This document shows positions 1 through 10,168 of a stretch of 37,711 nucleotides of DNA, piece after piece (position 1 is the first letter of the stretch; each line of letters begins with the position of its first letter). The notes beneath the pieces are model-generated. The model searched no databases. It saw only the letters and a list, made by a program, of their open reading frames with translations, and was not told the DNA's origin. The stretch is from contig KQ482027.1 in NCBI GenBank assembly GCA_001430745.1, positions 48,479 to 86,189 on the forward strand, read 5' to 3'. Made by a program: the position numbers and the translations under genes. This stretch comes from Auxenochlorella pyrenoidosa. Lineage: Eukaryota > Chlorophyta > Trebouxiophyceae > Chlorellales > Chlorellaceae.

Positions 1-9
1 CCCTGCTGG

Positions 10-67
10 CACACACACACACACACACACACACACCACCACCACCACCACCACCACCACCACCACC
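10..67. repeat. CA dinucleotide then ACC trinucleotide microsatellite
   Basis: CA repeats at about 10-36 run directly into ACC repeats to about 67. They lie in intron 4 of the LRR/coiled-coil gene, close to its donor site at 131. Confidence 0.9.
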
Positions 68-131
68 GCACCCCACCCACACCCCCATCATCCAGCCCTG
101 CCCCCACCCCCACTCCCCACCCCCACCCCAC

Positions 132-3090
132 CTGAGGGTTCATGGCCTGCAGCCGCGCACACGCCTCGGCCTTCTCCTGCGCGAGCCCCCGCAGGCGCAG
201 CTTCTGCTGCTGCACCACGCCGCTGAGCTCGCTCACCAGGCCCTCAGCCTCCTGCAGCGGGGCAGGCCGGCGCGCGCAGAACCACGTGACGTCTGTTCCA
301 ACGCCTGCCCTGGCATGGTGCTGTTTGCGCACCCGGAAGTGCACCCCTCCAAGGGGCAGGTGGCGCAGAGCAGAGGTATCCGCGGCGGGCGCAGCAGCGA
401 TAGCGGCCCCGCACCTGGCGCCGCGCCTGGCTGTCTGCAGCCGCCGCGCGCAGCTCTACACACTCTGCTGCCAGAGCCTCCAGGTCGCCCCGCATGCCTG
501 CCGAGTCCCGCGCAGCCTCCTGCAGCGCGCAGCGGAACTCTGCCTCTGTGGCCGCCAGCCGCTGGCGCGCGTCGTCGCGCTCCCGCTGCGCCAGCCCCAG
601 CGCGGCAGCATGCTGCTCTGCTGCGGTGGTGGTCGCCGCCTCTGCACGCTGCAGCGCCGCCGCCAGCGCCGCCTCGTGGTCTCTCTGCGCTGCCGCCAGG
701 CTGGCAGTGAGCTGCTGCGCCTGCTGCGCCGCCTCCTGCTCCCGCTTGCTGGCCGCCTGCAGCTGCGCCTGCTGCTCTGCCAACGCAGAGCGCGCTGCCG
801 CCAGCTCCTGCTGTAGCTGGTGGTCTCGCTCGGTGGCAGCTGACCCTGAGGCCGCATGCTCGGCTTGCAGCTGATGGTTCTGCTGCCGTAAGCGCTCGCC
901 CTCCTGCCTGGACGCGCCCAGCTCGCCTCGCAGCGCTGCCACCTCGTCCCGCGCTGCCTGCAGATCGTCAGCCTGGCGCCCCGCCTCGGCTGCCGACCGC
1001 TGCTGCTCTGCCTGCCGGGCTGCCTCGGCACCGTCCAGCTCCTCCCAGGCCCGGGCCAACTCAAACTCCAGCTCTGCCTGCCGGCGCTGCCCTGCGGCTG
1101 CCCCCGAGCGCGCCTCGTTTAGCTGGCCTTCCAGCGCCGCGCACCGCCCCTGCAAGGGAAGAAACAAAGGGAAGAAGGATGCACTTGGTTCGAGCCTCCA
1201 GCCAATGGGGGTAAATCGCGCAGCACTCGTGCATCAAGGGTGGTGCACCAAGGCACCTCGCGGCAGCAGGGCGCCGCACCGCGCGGCGCGACCACACCCA
1301 GCGCCCTCGGCCGAAGCCAGCTCGCCTGCAGGCGGTGCAGCTCGTCGTTCGCCCTCTCTGCGGCAGCAGCAGCAGCGCGACGCGCTTCAGCCGCGCCAAC
1401 CTCGGCAGCCCGCACCGCATCGGCGGCCTGCTCAGCCGCGCGCTGCGCCGACAGGGACTGCACCTCCAGCTCTGACTGCAGCGCTGCCACCTCGTCTTGC
1501 AGGGCCGCCGCCTGCTGTCGGAGCTTCTCCTGCTGTGCCTCGGCTGCCGCCAACGCCGCCGCCGACGCACTTGCCGTCGCTGCCTCGCTGCCCTCGATTG
1601 CCTCGGTCTGGGTGGCAATGTGCATGCGCTGTGCAGCTGCGCCCTGCTGAGACTGCTGCCCTCCCTCTTGTTGAAGCTGCCGCTGGCCGTGCTGAGGTGG
1701 CAGCCTGGCTGGTGGCTGCACGGCCAGCAGGGCTCTGCTGATCACATCAGCCAGCTGGGGGCAGCTCTCCAGAAGCTGATGCAGCTGCTGCTCTGGGCTG
1801 CCGCTGTCTGCGCAACCCGATGGTGGGGGCTGCTCCTCGCTCTGCTGATGCTGCTTGCTGCCTGGCTGCCCTGAGAAAGATGCGAGCACATGCCGGATGC
1901 GCTGCAAAGGCTCTGCTCCACAATCTGCTGCCAGCGTCGGCGCCAGCTGAGCTGCCAGAGGGGCAGGCTGCCGACACCCCGCTGACGCAGAGGGAGCGAC
2001 TCCAGCCTGCTGCTGCTGCCGCTGCTGCTGCTGCTGCCCAAGTTCCTGCGGCGCTGTCGAGGGGGCCAAGTCCAGGGGGGCAGCAGCAGCAGCAGCAGCC
2101 GGCTGAAACGCTTGCAGCTGCAGCGCGGCAAGGTACTGCATCGCCTCGCCGGGGCTCAGCGGCTGGCCATCCAGCAGGCGGAGGTGCGGCAGCGTCGCTG
2201 CCAGGGCCAGGCGCAGCTGCGGCTGGCTGCACACTGGGTTGCCTGCAGCGGAGGATTGGCAGGCAAGGAAGAGGCCAGCAGCCGCGTCGTGTGGAGGCGC
2301 AGGCCAGTGTTTGCCAGGCCACCAGGGATTGCGCTCAAGGATTCGGCAGGCAGGCGCGGCGAGCGGGACAGAAGCTGCAGCACACACACACGAGCCGATC
2401 GCTCCAGCCCCCAGCACCTGGGGAGCCTCCAGCCACGAGCAGCTCTGCCAGCCGCGGCAGGCCCGCCAGCACCGAAAAGTCTGCCAGGCTGGCCAGCGCA
2501 TTATCCCTCACATCCAGCCGCTGCAGGGGCCCGCCGCGCAGCGCCGCCAGGCCGGCCAGCGAGGCCAGGCTGTTGTGCGCCAGCGAAAGGCGGCGCAGGC
2601 GCGGCAGCCCCGCCAGCGCGCCCGGACCCAGCCGCGCCAGGCAGTTGCTGGCCAGGCTGAGGCAGGTGAGCTGGCGCAGGCCGGAGAGCGCGCCGTCTGG
2701 CAGCGCTGCGATGCTGTTTGAGGAGAGGTTGAGGTCGCGCAGGGCGGCCAGGCCGCCCAGGCCCGCCACGTCAGCAATGGCGTTGCCGTGCAGGCAGAGC
2801 CGGCGCAGCGCAGGGTAGCGTGCCGCCAGGCCAGCGGGCACAGCTGTCAAGCCATCGCCCACCAGGCTGAGCGAGGTGGAAGCTGCCGGCCCGGCTACGC
2901 TGCCGCCGCTGCCCGCCTCCTCCTCCGCCGCCGCGCCATCCTCTTCGTCGCTGCTGCAGCTCAGCGCGGCTACCAGCTCATCCTCATTTGCTGAAAGGCC
3001 CTGCACCTGTGGCGCCAGCACAGGCGGGCGGCAGCTGTGGGCAGGCCAGCCGCCGCTGCTGCTCGCTGCCAGCGTGCCGCAGGCAGCCAT
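132..3090 (-). CDS. Leucine-rich repeat + long coiled-coil protein (LRRCC1/VFL1-like), 3' end missing
   Basis: Exons on the minus strand: 3090-2418, 2242-1326, 1149-415 and 251-132; it continues beyond base 1. That gives 815 codons with consistent phases. Residues 1-70 include an acidic stretch. About residues 72-230 form leucine-rich repeats of the LxxLxLxxNxI type (for example LRDLNLSSNSIAALPDG) closed by an LRR cap with GNPVCSQPQLR and LPHLRLLDG. An Ala/Gln-rich linker follows, and exons 2-4 encode continuous Ala/Glu/Gln/Arg coiled coil. The order LRR then coiled coil matches LRRCC1, whose Chlamydomonas relative VFL1 is a centriole protein; other LRR-coiled-coil proteins remain possible. 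Intron 2 uses a GC donor (CAG|GCGAGC). The ATG at 3090 is the first ATG after the REV7 stop, only 44 nt away. The frame is open further upstream, so the true start could differ. The fold assignment is solid; the orthology is tentative. Confidence 0.75.
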
Positions 3091-3134
3091 GCCTGCGGCT
3101 GCCCTTCTGCCCAACTGCTGAGCCGCCAGGCCAG

Positions 3135-4314
3135 CTAGCTCTCGGCGTACAGCTGCAGCTGGAAGGCGCCCTTCACGGAGCACGACTTGATGGGCACTAT
3201 CTCAGCCTGCGCCGTAGCAGGGCGGCAGAGCAGGAGGTCGTATAGCGCTGTGGCGCCACGGCAACTGCCTCTGCCGCAATTGTGGGGTGCTCACTTGCAA
3301 AAGAGGGCCTTGGTCAGTAAGCAATACGCGGGCTTTGGCTTTCTTACAGCTAACCAGTCTTCCCTCGCCAGCGCAGGCCTCCGGAGCCCTCCCCACCTGC
3401 GCCAGCTCCAGCCGCCCAGGTGCGGGCTGCTCCTCCACCCAAGCGTCCTGCGCGAGGCTGCCGGGGCCGTCGCGACCAGACGTGTACGCCACCACCTCAA
3501 AGGTGCAGCCGGCGGGCAGCTTCCGCAGGTACGAATCACAGTACTGCACCTTGAGCAGCGCCCCACGCAGCTGCGACTCAAGCGCCCCCACGTCGACCTC
3601 TGCCGGCCCGCCAGGGGTGGCTGCGGTCAGCTGCAGGGACCGGCGGGGCGGGGCGAGACATCCTCAGACGGCGCTTCAACTTCTGCAACTCGCGCAAGCA
3701 GGATGGAGGAGATGAGCCGGGGGAGAAGCACCCTGCCGGGCACAAGCAGACGTGGCATGAAGTGGGACGTCGGGAGCAAGCAGCAGGGCAGGCGCATGTT
3801 ATGGGCGGGCAGGCAGCGGCCCCACCTGCGGCTCAACTAGGAAGCGCTCCACAGGCTGGCGCTGCGGATCCAGCACCACGATGGCCACCTTTGCCAAGCT
3901 GCCGCTGACCAGCGGGCCCTGCAGGCAAGATGGGCAGCAGGGCTGACGGCAGACTGTGCACATGACGCCATCAGCAATCCCCAGCACCGGCTGACCGCAC
4001 AACCACGACATGTGCCATGCACTTCCATACAAGGCTGTTGAGGGCACTCGGGAGCCACGGCTGTCGCTCCGGGTTGGCATGAGAAGAGCAGTGAGGCTCA
4101 CCCTCAGCCCACCGACGGCGTCGGCGATGTAGGCGGCGAGCTCTGGGTGCCGGGCACGTCGCACTGCAATGCCGTAGAGACGCTGCCGCTCAAACAGCTC
4201 GGGGCTGTAGAGCTCGCGAACAAACAGGACCTGGTGGATGAAGGCCTCCAGGAACTCGAGCAGCGTGTCCACCAGCGGGTTGTTCGCCGCCGCTGCCAGT
4301 GGCGGAGCGGGCAT
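3135..4314 (-). CDS. REV7: REV7/MAD2L2 (MAD2B), HORMA-domain subunit of DNA polymerase zeta
   Basis: Four exons: 4314-4102, 3918-3826, 3630-3397 and 3206-3135. All junctions are GT-AG in phase 0 and give 203 aa, close to the usual length of about 210. The whole protein is one HORMA domain. Exon 1 has LVDTLLEFLEAFIHQVLFVR and RHPELAAYIADAVGGL. Exon 2 has KVAIVVLDPQRQPVERFLVE, exon 3 has LPAGCTFEVVAYTS, and exon 4 ends with VPIKS followed by FQLQLYAES. These match REV7 family blocks in order. By family knowledge REV7 is the seat-belt adaptor of polymerase zeta in translesion synthesis, binding REV3 and REV1. The ATG at 4314 was chosen because it gives an N-terminus of family length. No TGTAA signal lies between its stop and the downstream LRR gene. 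Confidence 0.92.
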
Positions 4315-5169
4315 CAGCTGCCGCCAGCTGCCGCCAATTGGCAAGGTCTATGCTGCTTCGCAACAGCCTCTGCACCAGTTGGAGTATGCGGGAGCGGCTC
4401 GGGAAGCGCTGTGCAGAGCGGAAGTGGAGGTCGCGGCCTGCCGCAGCGGCGCACCTTCGGTAAGTCACCGATCAGCACCGGCAGCATGCAGACATCGAGA
4501 AAAGAATGAAGCCAGGCTTGCTGTCCCGACAGTCAAATGCCGCTCCTTCTTCTTGCGTCCCGCCCCCTTCCACCTTGTTCCCGTTTCTGAGGCTCCTCGC
4601 GACAAGACCATGCGTTGCCGGGGTCCACCAGCACACAGCCTGGATGCCCGCCCGCCTGCCGCCACTTCCTGCTGCTGCCGTCGAGTGTGCGCGAGCGTGT
4701 GGAGCATCTGGCGCGCGGTCACTTTTTGTCTGTCGCAGTGATGTTGAACGCAGCAACAAGCAATGCAGATGCTCTGGCTTCTGCACAGCAGATGCACATG
4801 CATGCAGCGCGCAGCATAAAGCTAGCATCAATCTGCCGACAGCCCTCTGATGTCCTGCAAGGCCTTGAGCGCCAGGCCTGTCAGCAGCCATCGTTCTGCT
4901 CGCATGGCAGCAGGCCTGGGAAGCAGGCTCATGGTGGTCGACATGCCGTCTCTTGGTGTGTGCCTGCGGGGGAGAGGGCGGTGGCGGGGGAAGCCGGCCG
5001 GGCGCTGGAGCGGTGGTGCCACCGCTGCCAGCAGCAGCGATGGTGCTGGCAGCAGGGAAGCAGAGCACGTTTGACCGTCCCAACTTAATCCTGGTCGTCG
5101 GGGCAGGCTCTCTTCGACAAACCCGAGTGTTCTCCCTGAGCGGTTAAATGTTATCTGAGCGCAGTGCCT

Positions 5170-5185
5170 GCATGCCTAGGCATGC
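5170..5185. repeat. Perfect 16-bp palindrome
   Basis: GCATGCCTAGGCATGC reads the same on both strands. It lies 256 bp upstream of the ATG at 5441 and could be a dimeric factor site; function unknown. Confidence 0.6.
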
Positions 5186-5233
5186 GCTACGGAGGGCCGC
5201 CGCCATGGCGCGCCACGTCGACACAGCCTTGAG

Positions 5234-5247
5234 GGCCTTCGAAGGCC
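5234..5247. repeat. Perfect 14-bp palindrome
   Basis: GGCCTTCGAAGGCC is self-complementary and lies about 50 bp from the 5170 palindrome in the same upstream region. Function unknown. Confidence 0.6.
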
Positions 5248-5440
5248 TTCCCGGCGAGCCAATGGGCTTCAGGCATTAAGGCATTTCATTCATCATCCAT
5301 ACCATACAGGCCCGGCCGGGAGCCCTTCGCACCGGCTAACAAAGGCGCCGCAACTCTCCGCGCTGCTCCGGCGGCCTGCGCGGTTCAATCCGGCCAGCAC
5401 AGGCTATGGTTTGCACCCTCTAACTCGAGAGCACCTCGCC

Positions 5441-5987
5441 ATGCCGGTGGGCGCGCTGAAGGTGATCTCGCTGCCGGCGCTGGCTTCAGCCCCGCCGCAG
5501 CGTCACCTCACAGGTGGGTGCGCACCGCTGTTTGGCTCCGGCTGCTGCCAGCATATTCATGAGCTGTTGCTTTAGGACCAAGTGGCTTGATTGCGTGTCT
5601 TGTGTGTTGCGACTCATCCTGGCGAGCACAAGGACCCTGCTGTCAGTTCGGTGCAGCATCAGCCGTGTGTTGCGAAGTCCTGACCGCTACACGTGCCCAT
5701 CTTGCCCTGCCTGTGCAGGGGCGCCCGGGCTGCTGCCGCGCCGCCGCTCCCTGCGCATTTCAATTGTGGCCGTGGGCCGGCGTGAGTGTCTAGCATGCAG
5801 GGACAGGCAGCGCTGGGTGCAGCGTGACTGGCGCGCCAGGACCAAGCAGGCGACGACGCTGGGGGTCGCCTCAGCGGCCATCTGCTGTGCCCTGTGTTTG
5901 ATTGGCATCGGCGCGCTGGGCGCAATATTGGGGTTGATCGCAATCGACTTTTTCGTTCTGGCACTGATGTTCAAGTCCTTCGAGTGA
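5441..5987 (+). CDS. Small membrane protein with plastid-targeting-like N-terminus, unrecognised
   Basis: Two exons, 5441-5513 and 5719-5987 (phase 1 join, CACAG|GTGGGTG donor, CTGTGCAG acceptor), give 113 aa ending in TGA. The N-terminus is basic and Ser/Ala/Leu-rich with RRRSLRISIVAVGRR, like a chloroplast or mitochondrial presequence. The C-terminal third is very hydrophobic (TTLGVASAAICCALCLIGIG continuing to DFFVLALMFKSFE), enough for one or two membrane segments with a Gly-rich turn. A GTGAGT inside exon 2 is not used in this model, because splicing there would create an immediate stop. No family was recognised. Location in a plastid or mitochondrial membrane is inferred from composition only. 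Confidence 0.55.
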
Positions 5988-6564
5988 TGCTGCTGGGAGT
6001 CTTTCCGGCCTGTGTCCACCTTTCCTGCTTATGCACAGCAGGCCGCCCTCAGCATGGCCTCTGCCCTGTGGTAGTGCCTGGCTTGCACCGATCATAGGCC
6101 GTCCCTGAAGTGCCAAACTTTCACGCTCGCGGCCATCAATGCCCCCACCCCTTTTACACGCGTTCCTGACTGCAGTTGCCACCTCTCTGTTGCAGCATGG
6201 CTGTCCTCAGATGCAGTCCCAAACGGCTGCGGTTCTGGCTAGGCATTTGCTGCACTCATCTGGTCAAACCAACTGCAGGCATCACTGTGTGACGGACCCG
6301 GCATCAGTGGCAGCATGCTTGCCTGCAAATCCACCCTGCTGCGGCTGCGCCTCTCGAGACCGGCCAGTCTGGCTCCTCCACGCCCGTTGCAAACCCTGCT
6401 TTGCATCCAGACTTGGGAAGTTCAATTAAGGACAGATTGCAGCCCCTCAAAGCCGGGTTGGCGCAGGACAGAGCCTCAGGCATGCACACAGGAACGCGCA
6501 GCGCGCCGCGTCGCTGCCGCGTCCATCTGCTGCCTGGCGTGCCTGGCGCAGCCGGGCGTGCCGC
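5988..6564. other. Convergent intergenic region
   Basis: It lies between the 3' ends of two converging genes. I see no coding signal. A minus-strand TGTAA motif sits at 6154-6158. Confidence 0.4.
6154..6158 (-). terminator. Possible polyadenylation signal TGTAA
   Basis: TGTAA on the minus strand, about 400 nt past the stop of the gene at 6565. This is the usual green-algal motif, but the distance is long, so the assignment is weak. Confidence 0.25.
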
Positions 6565-7455
6565 TCAGGGCTGCTGCTGCTGCTGGCCCTGCCGGCGCTG
6601 CTCCCACTTGAGCCACACCAGATCGGTCCAGGCCTCCAGGCTCTCAAACAGGTCTGTCATGGCCTGCCACGCAAGCAGGATGAGCATGATAATTGGAGGC
6701 GAGAGCTTGATGGTACCACTGGTGGAGGGGAGGCGCCCCTCGCGCACAAAGGCCAGGATTGGGCTCATGCCAAGCCGCAGGCTGGGCACCACTCGGCTGA
6801 TGAGCAGAATGGACCCCAGGAGGAGCGCCGCCATGAAGAGCTTGGACACTGCCTTAGAGCGGAAGGTTCTCATCCGGACCGACGCTTCGTGGATCTGCCA
6901 GCATGGCGGGAAGTGCAAATGGGGCTTCTGTTCAGTGGTGCTCTTTCAGCGGCTGCAGCTAAAGCTGTCCTGCTGCAGGAGGCATAGGGCCCGGCTGAGG
7001 CGGAGCAGAGGCCCGGGCTTGGGCCTTGTCCCGCTTGGCGCATTCAGAACTGGCCTGGGCGGCAGCGGCACGGATGCCACAACATTGCACCACAGCCAGG
7101 GCCAGCAAAGGAGGCCTTCGTGCCTGCAGGGGCCTCACCTCGCTGTCAATGTCGCTGCTCAGCGCTGGTGCTACCGGTGCGTCGCCGGCAGTGCTGCCGG
7201 CAGCGCCGCTCAGGTTGCTGGCTTGCTCGGGGGCGCCGCCGCCAGCGGCGGCGCCGCTGGGCGGGCGACCACGCGCAGGCCCGGCCTGAGCGGCTGCAGG
7301 GGGCCCCCGCCAATCTGACGCGCCCCAGCCGCGCCACCAGCACGTGCCGCCGGCAGGGGCTGTACGCGGCGAGCCACAGCGAGCAGCGGCCGACAGGCGG
7401 CAGAGAGGCATGCCGGCCTGCTGGCCAGCATGCCGATGCAGGCTACTGCCGCCAT
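6565..7455 (-). CDS. Membrane protein of unknown family, possible plastid import; 5' frame unresolved
   Basis: The last exon (6894-6565) and an upstream exon ending at 7139 (GAG|GTGAGG) join in phase 0. The downstream part has basic IHEASVRMRTFRSKAVSK, a hydrophobic helix LFMAALLLGSILLISRVVP, a second one PPIIMLILLAWQAM, then ESLEAWTDLVWLKWEQRR and a Gln tail. The ATG at 7411 is in the same frame and gives 200 aa, but its N-terminus is unusual (Trp/Gly/Pro-rich). A different frame starting at ATG 7455 looks far more like a transit peptide (MAAVACIGMLASRPACLSAA) and runs to VVARP before a stop at about 7208. One missing C in the CGCCCGCCC stretch near 7260 would connect it to the downstream frame. 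I do not recognise the family. Confidence 0.5.
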
Positions 7456-8907
7456 GTCGAGTGTTGGGCGCTGCAGGCCTGCGGCAGCTGGGATGGGAGG
7501 GGCGGTTGCTTGCTGGGCCGCAGGATACGCAGGGAGGCGACAGCGGGTAGGATGGGGGACGGTGTGGTCAGGCTGGGCCCCTTTCAGGCTCCTGAGCAGA
7601 TCCCTGCCCTGTCAGGCAGGGCAGGGACTGCGCCTTCCCGACTCCTATGCGGAGCTGGCAGAATCTGCAGCCGCCGGGCTCACCTTGCGAGAGCTGCGCG
7701 GTGTGAATCTGTAGCGGATGCCCTCACGCCAGCGACCTGCAGCCAGGGTAGGCGGGGCACAGTTCAGAGTGCTGTGAGCGGCAGCCGCGGCGGGCACGGG
7801 GGGCGCCGCTGCACCAGTGCGCCAGCGACGGGATGTGAGGCACTCAGGAGCCGCACATCCGTGCTCTGTTGATTATTCCTACATCCCTCCTATTGCAAAA
7901 GCAAGCAGGGTGCCACCAATCACGCTGATCGGGCCATCAAGGGGGTTCGGGGAAGCGCCTTCGGCAGCAGCAGGCACGCAGCCACGGCTAATACTCACCT
8001 CCAGGCCGGATTGGATCATTTGAGGCATGCGCCACGAAACCAGAGTGGCCCCAGTGGCCGAGTGCTGCGTGCGGCAAGCCAGGTTCTCCACTGTGGAGCG
8101 CCCATGTGTCCTGTATTCATTGCATGTAACCTGGTAACTAGCTGCGACATCGCATACCAACGCTCGCAGCCCCGCTCATGCCGGCGCCGCTCGAGGTGCG
8201 GAGGCCTGCCGCTGGTCTGCCGCAAGGCACCAGCTTTGCTGCATGCGCGTACATGCGCAGTACGGCTGTACATGAGCAGCACAGGACACCTCATGTCAAC
8301 ACGCTTGTGGCAGTGGCTGTGCAGGGGGACCCGTGATGCTGTGCCGGAACGCTGCCCGCGAATCATTATGCCGGTGTAGGAGCAGCCAGCCCCTGTTGAG
8401 CTTGCTGCATCCGTACACCAGCCGTCTCCAGCATGTTTTGGGGGCTTACACTCAACCCCCTGCGATTAACATGGCCGTGCGCCTGCTCTTGAGGTGGGAT
8501 ACCAGTCTGCTCAAGCAGAGCGGCGGCGCCAAATCTGGGCCAAACCTGGCCTGCATGGGAGCCAGTCACACAGAGGTGCATCATCTTTCCTACTGCTATC
8601 ATGGTACATTCCGTACAAATACTTGATGCTAGAGGGGTTTAAGATGCGCCGCTCTGTTGGGGGGAACAGAGGCTGGCAAGTTGCCGCCGCAGCGGCGCCA
8701 GCGCCTGCGCCACGCGGGCGCATCGGCGGCGGGATTGCCAGCGCGGCTGCCGCGTTGCCTATAAAGCCCTCTCGACACGCCCCTGCAGCCATTCTGTCGG
8801 CTTTGCTTCCCTGCACACCGTCAATTGCCCCTCTCCCCCTTGCAGCGCCCACCGACCGTCCACCGAACCCTCACCCAACCCACCTACCCTCTCCAAAACC
8901 TTCGACC
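7456..8907. other. Intergenic region between divergent genes
   Basis: No supported coding sequence. It should contain the promoters of the minus-strand membrane protein and of the secreted Cys-rich protein; only the TATA box of the latter is recognisable. Confidence 0.4.
8760..8766 (+). promoter_or_regulatory. TATA box of the secreted Cys-rich gene
   Basis: TATAAAG about 148 bp upstream of the ATG at 8908, followed by a C/T-rich leader. Position and sequence fit a core promoter with transcription starting near 8790. Confidence 0.55.
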
Positions 8908-10168
8908 ATGAGGCTTTCGATCGCCCTGCTCTTTCTCGGCGCCATTTGCGCCTCCGCCCACAAGTCCTGCTCGCCATCGAGGCAGGGCGAATGCTTCTCC
9001 ACCAGGTCCGTGCTGCCTGTTGTCTGCGACTCATCATCAATGCTGGAACGATCCTATATCTGGAATCAAATGCCGGCGGGGTTTCGGGGCTTTGGGTGAA
9101 GCGACGGATCATGCCGAGCGCCTGTTGCGGCCAGCACCTTTGCCTGGGTCTCGCTCAACGTCTACAATTGACTTGTTTGAGCGTGCTGAGGGCGTTCGCA
9201 AATCTCGAAGGCAGCATGCAGTGGCAGGATACTGCGCCGCCGCCGCTGCTGGCGCCTCGGTCTTTGCCGCCGCTAAGCGCCGCCTGCCGTCATGCCCCCT
9301 CCTGCCTCAGTCGACGCCCTTCTCGGCCCATTGAGAGCGGCGGCCCCCTTCCCCTGCTGCAGCATGTTCTGCTGGGATGGCCACGTGTACAAGTGCGCCA
9401 ACGGCGGCTTCCGCTGCAAGGAGGGCGCCGGGCGCTGCGTCTCCACCTCGACCTACCCCCACCTGCCCGGCAGCTGGGACCGCTACTCCTGCCTGAACAA
9501 CAAGTGAGGCGGGCATGGGCGATGCTGCAGCGGGCCGGCCTAAGAAATGATGCACACCGCGTGGGGTTCCACCGCGTGCCCAATCCATCAAAACGAGCAA
9601 GTTCATGCTGCAGCTCGCACTGCCTCCTCGCTTGCTGCCTCGTCCCGTTGCCTCAGCACGCCACCTCCAACCCACTCACCCCCAACGCCGCCCCACCACC
9701 CCGCCACCCACCGCAGGGACTTTGCCAACGGCCAGTTTGTGAAGACCTGCGCTCCTGGCACCCGCTGCGGCAAGCCGAAGCACCCGGACGAGTCCCCCTG
9801 CCTGCGCGGCAGCTACCACGGCAACTGCCCCTTCGGCAACGGCGGCTGCATCGACAGCACCCACTACTGCGAGAACGGCGTGACCTGTGAGTTATTTGCC
9901 TGCTTCCAGCTCCGACGCGCGTGTGTTGCAAGACAGCCCTGTACGTTTGGAGCGCCTCCCACCCCCGTGCCCAACTCACCATGTTGCTTGCTGGCCAGGC
10001 CACCGCGAGCCGTCCCCTCACAACATTGGACTGACAAGCAAGGGGCCCCTCCTGCCCTCCCTTCCCGCAGACAAGTGCGCATCCGGCCTCCGCTGCACCG
10101 GCCGCGCCTCGGCGCCCCTGAGCGGCAAGGGCCACGCCGTCTCTCCTTGCTCCAAGAAGGTCTACTGA
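8908..10168 (+). CDS. Secreted cysteine-rich protein with three CBM19-like repeats
   Basis: Exons 8908-9005, 9363-9503, 9717-9886 and 10071-10168 join in phase and give 168 aa. Residues 1-17 are a clear signal peptide (MRLSIALLFLGAICASA). The mature protein has 16 cysteines and three copies of a module of form C-x-(N/D)G-x(3-5)-KC-A-x-G-x-RC: FCWDGHVYKCANGGFRC, FANGQFVKTCAPGTRC and YCENGVTYKCASGLRC. Each is followed by a short loop and another Cys. The NG-KC-ApGT-C pattern resembles chitin-binding CBM19-type modules. The even Cys number suggests eight disulfides. A role in the wall or outside the cell, possibly binding glucosamine polymers, is inference. A TATA box precedes the gene. Confidence 0.75.

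Larger units (their letters stand above)
4315..5440. other. Intergenic region between divergent genes (REV7 and a small membrane protein)
   Basis: No coding region could be supported. Open frames here are short, lack conserved motifs and occur on both strands as expected in GC-rich DNA. The region should hold the promoters of both flanking genes. It carries two perfect palindromes, listed separately. Confidence 0.5.

Noticed and set aside
142..816. Long plus-strand open frames opposite the coiled-coil exons
   Set aside because: They are antisense shadows of GC-rich coding sequence with Arg/Cys/Leu bias and no domain; the same holds opposite most exons in the window.
3202..3300. Direct continuation of REV7 exon 3 into the downstream open frame
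   Set aside because: It ends at a stop without the conserved VPIKS and QLQLYAE blocks; splicing to 3206 restores both in phase.
5381..5392. GGTTCAATCC resembling a tRNA B box
   Set aside because: The flanking bases do not form a T-arm stem, and no D-arm, anticodon stem or acceptor stem could be found.
5790..5830. GTGAGT...GCAG mini-intron inside exon 2 of the small membrane protein
   Set aside because: At about 44 nt it is very short, and its removal would put a stop codon directly after the junction.
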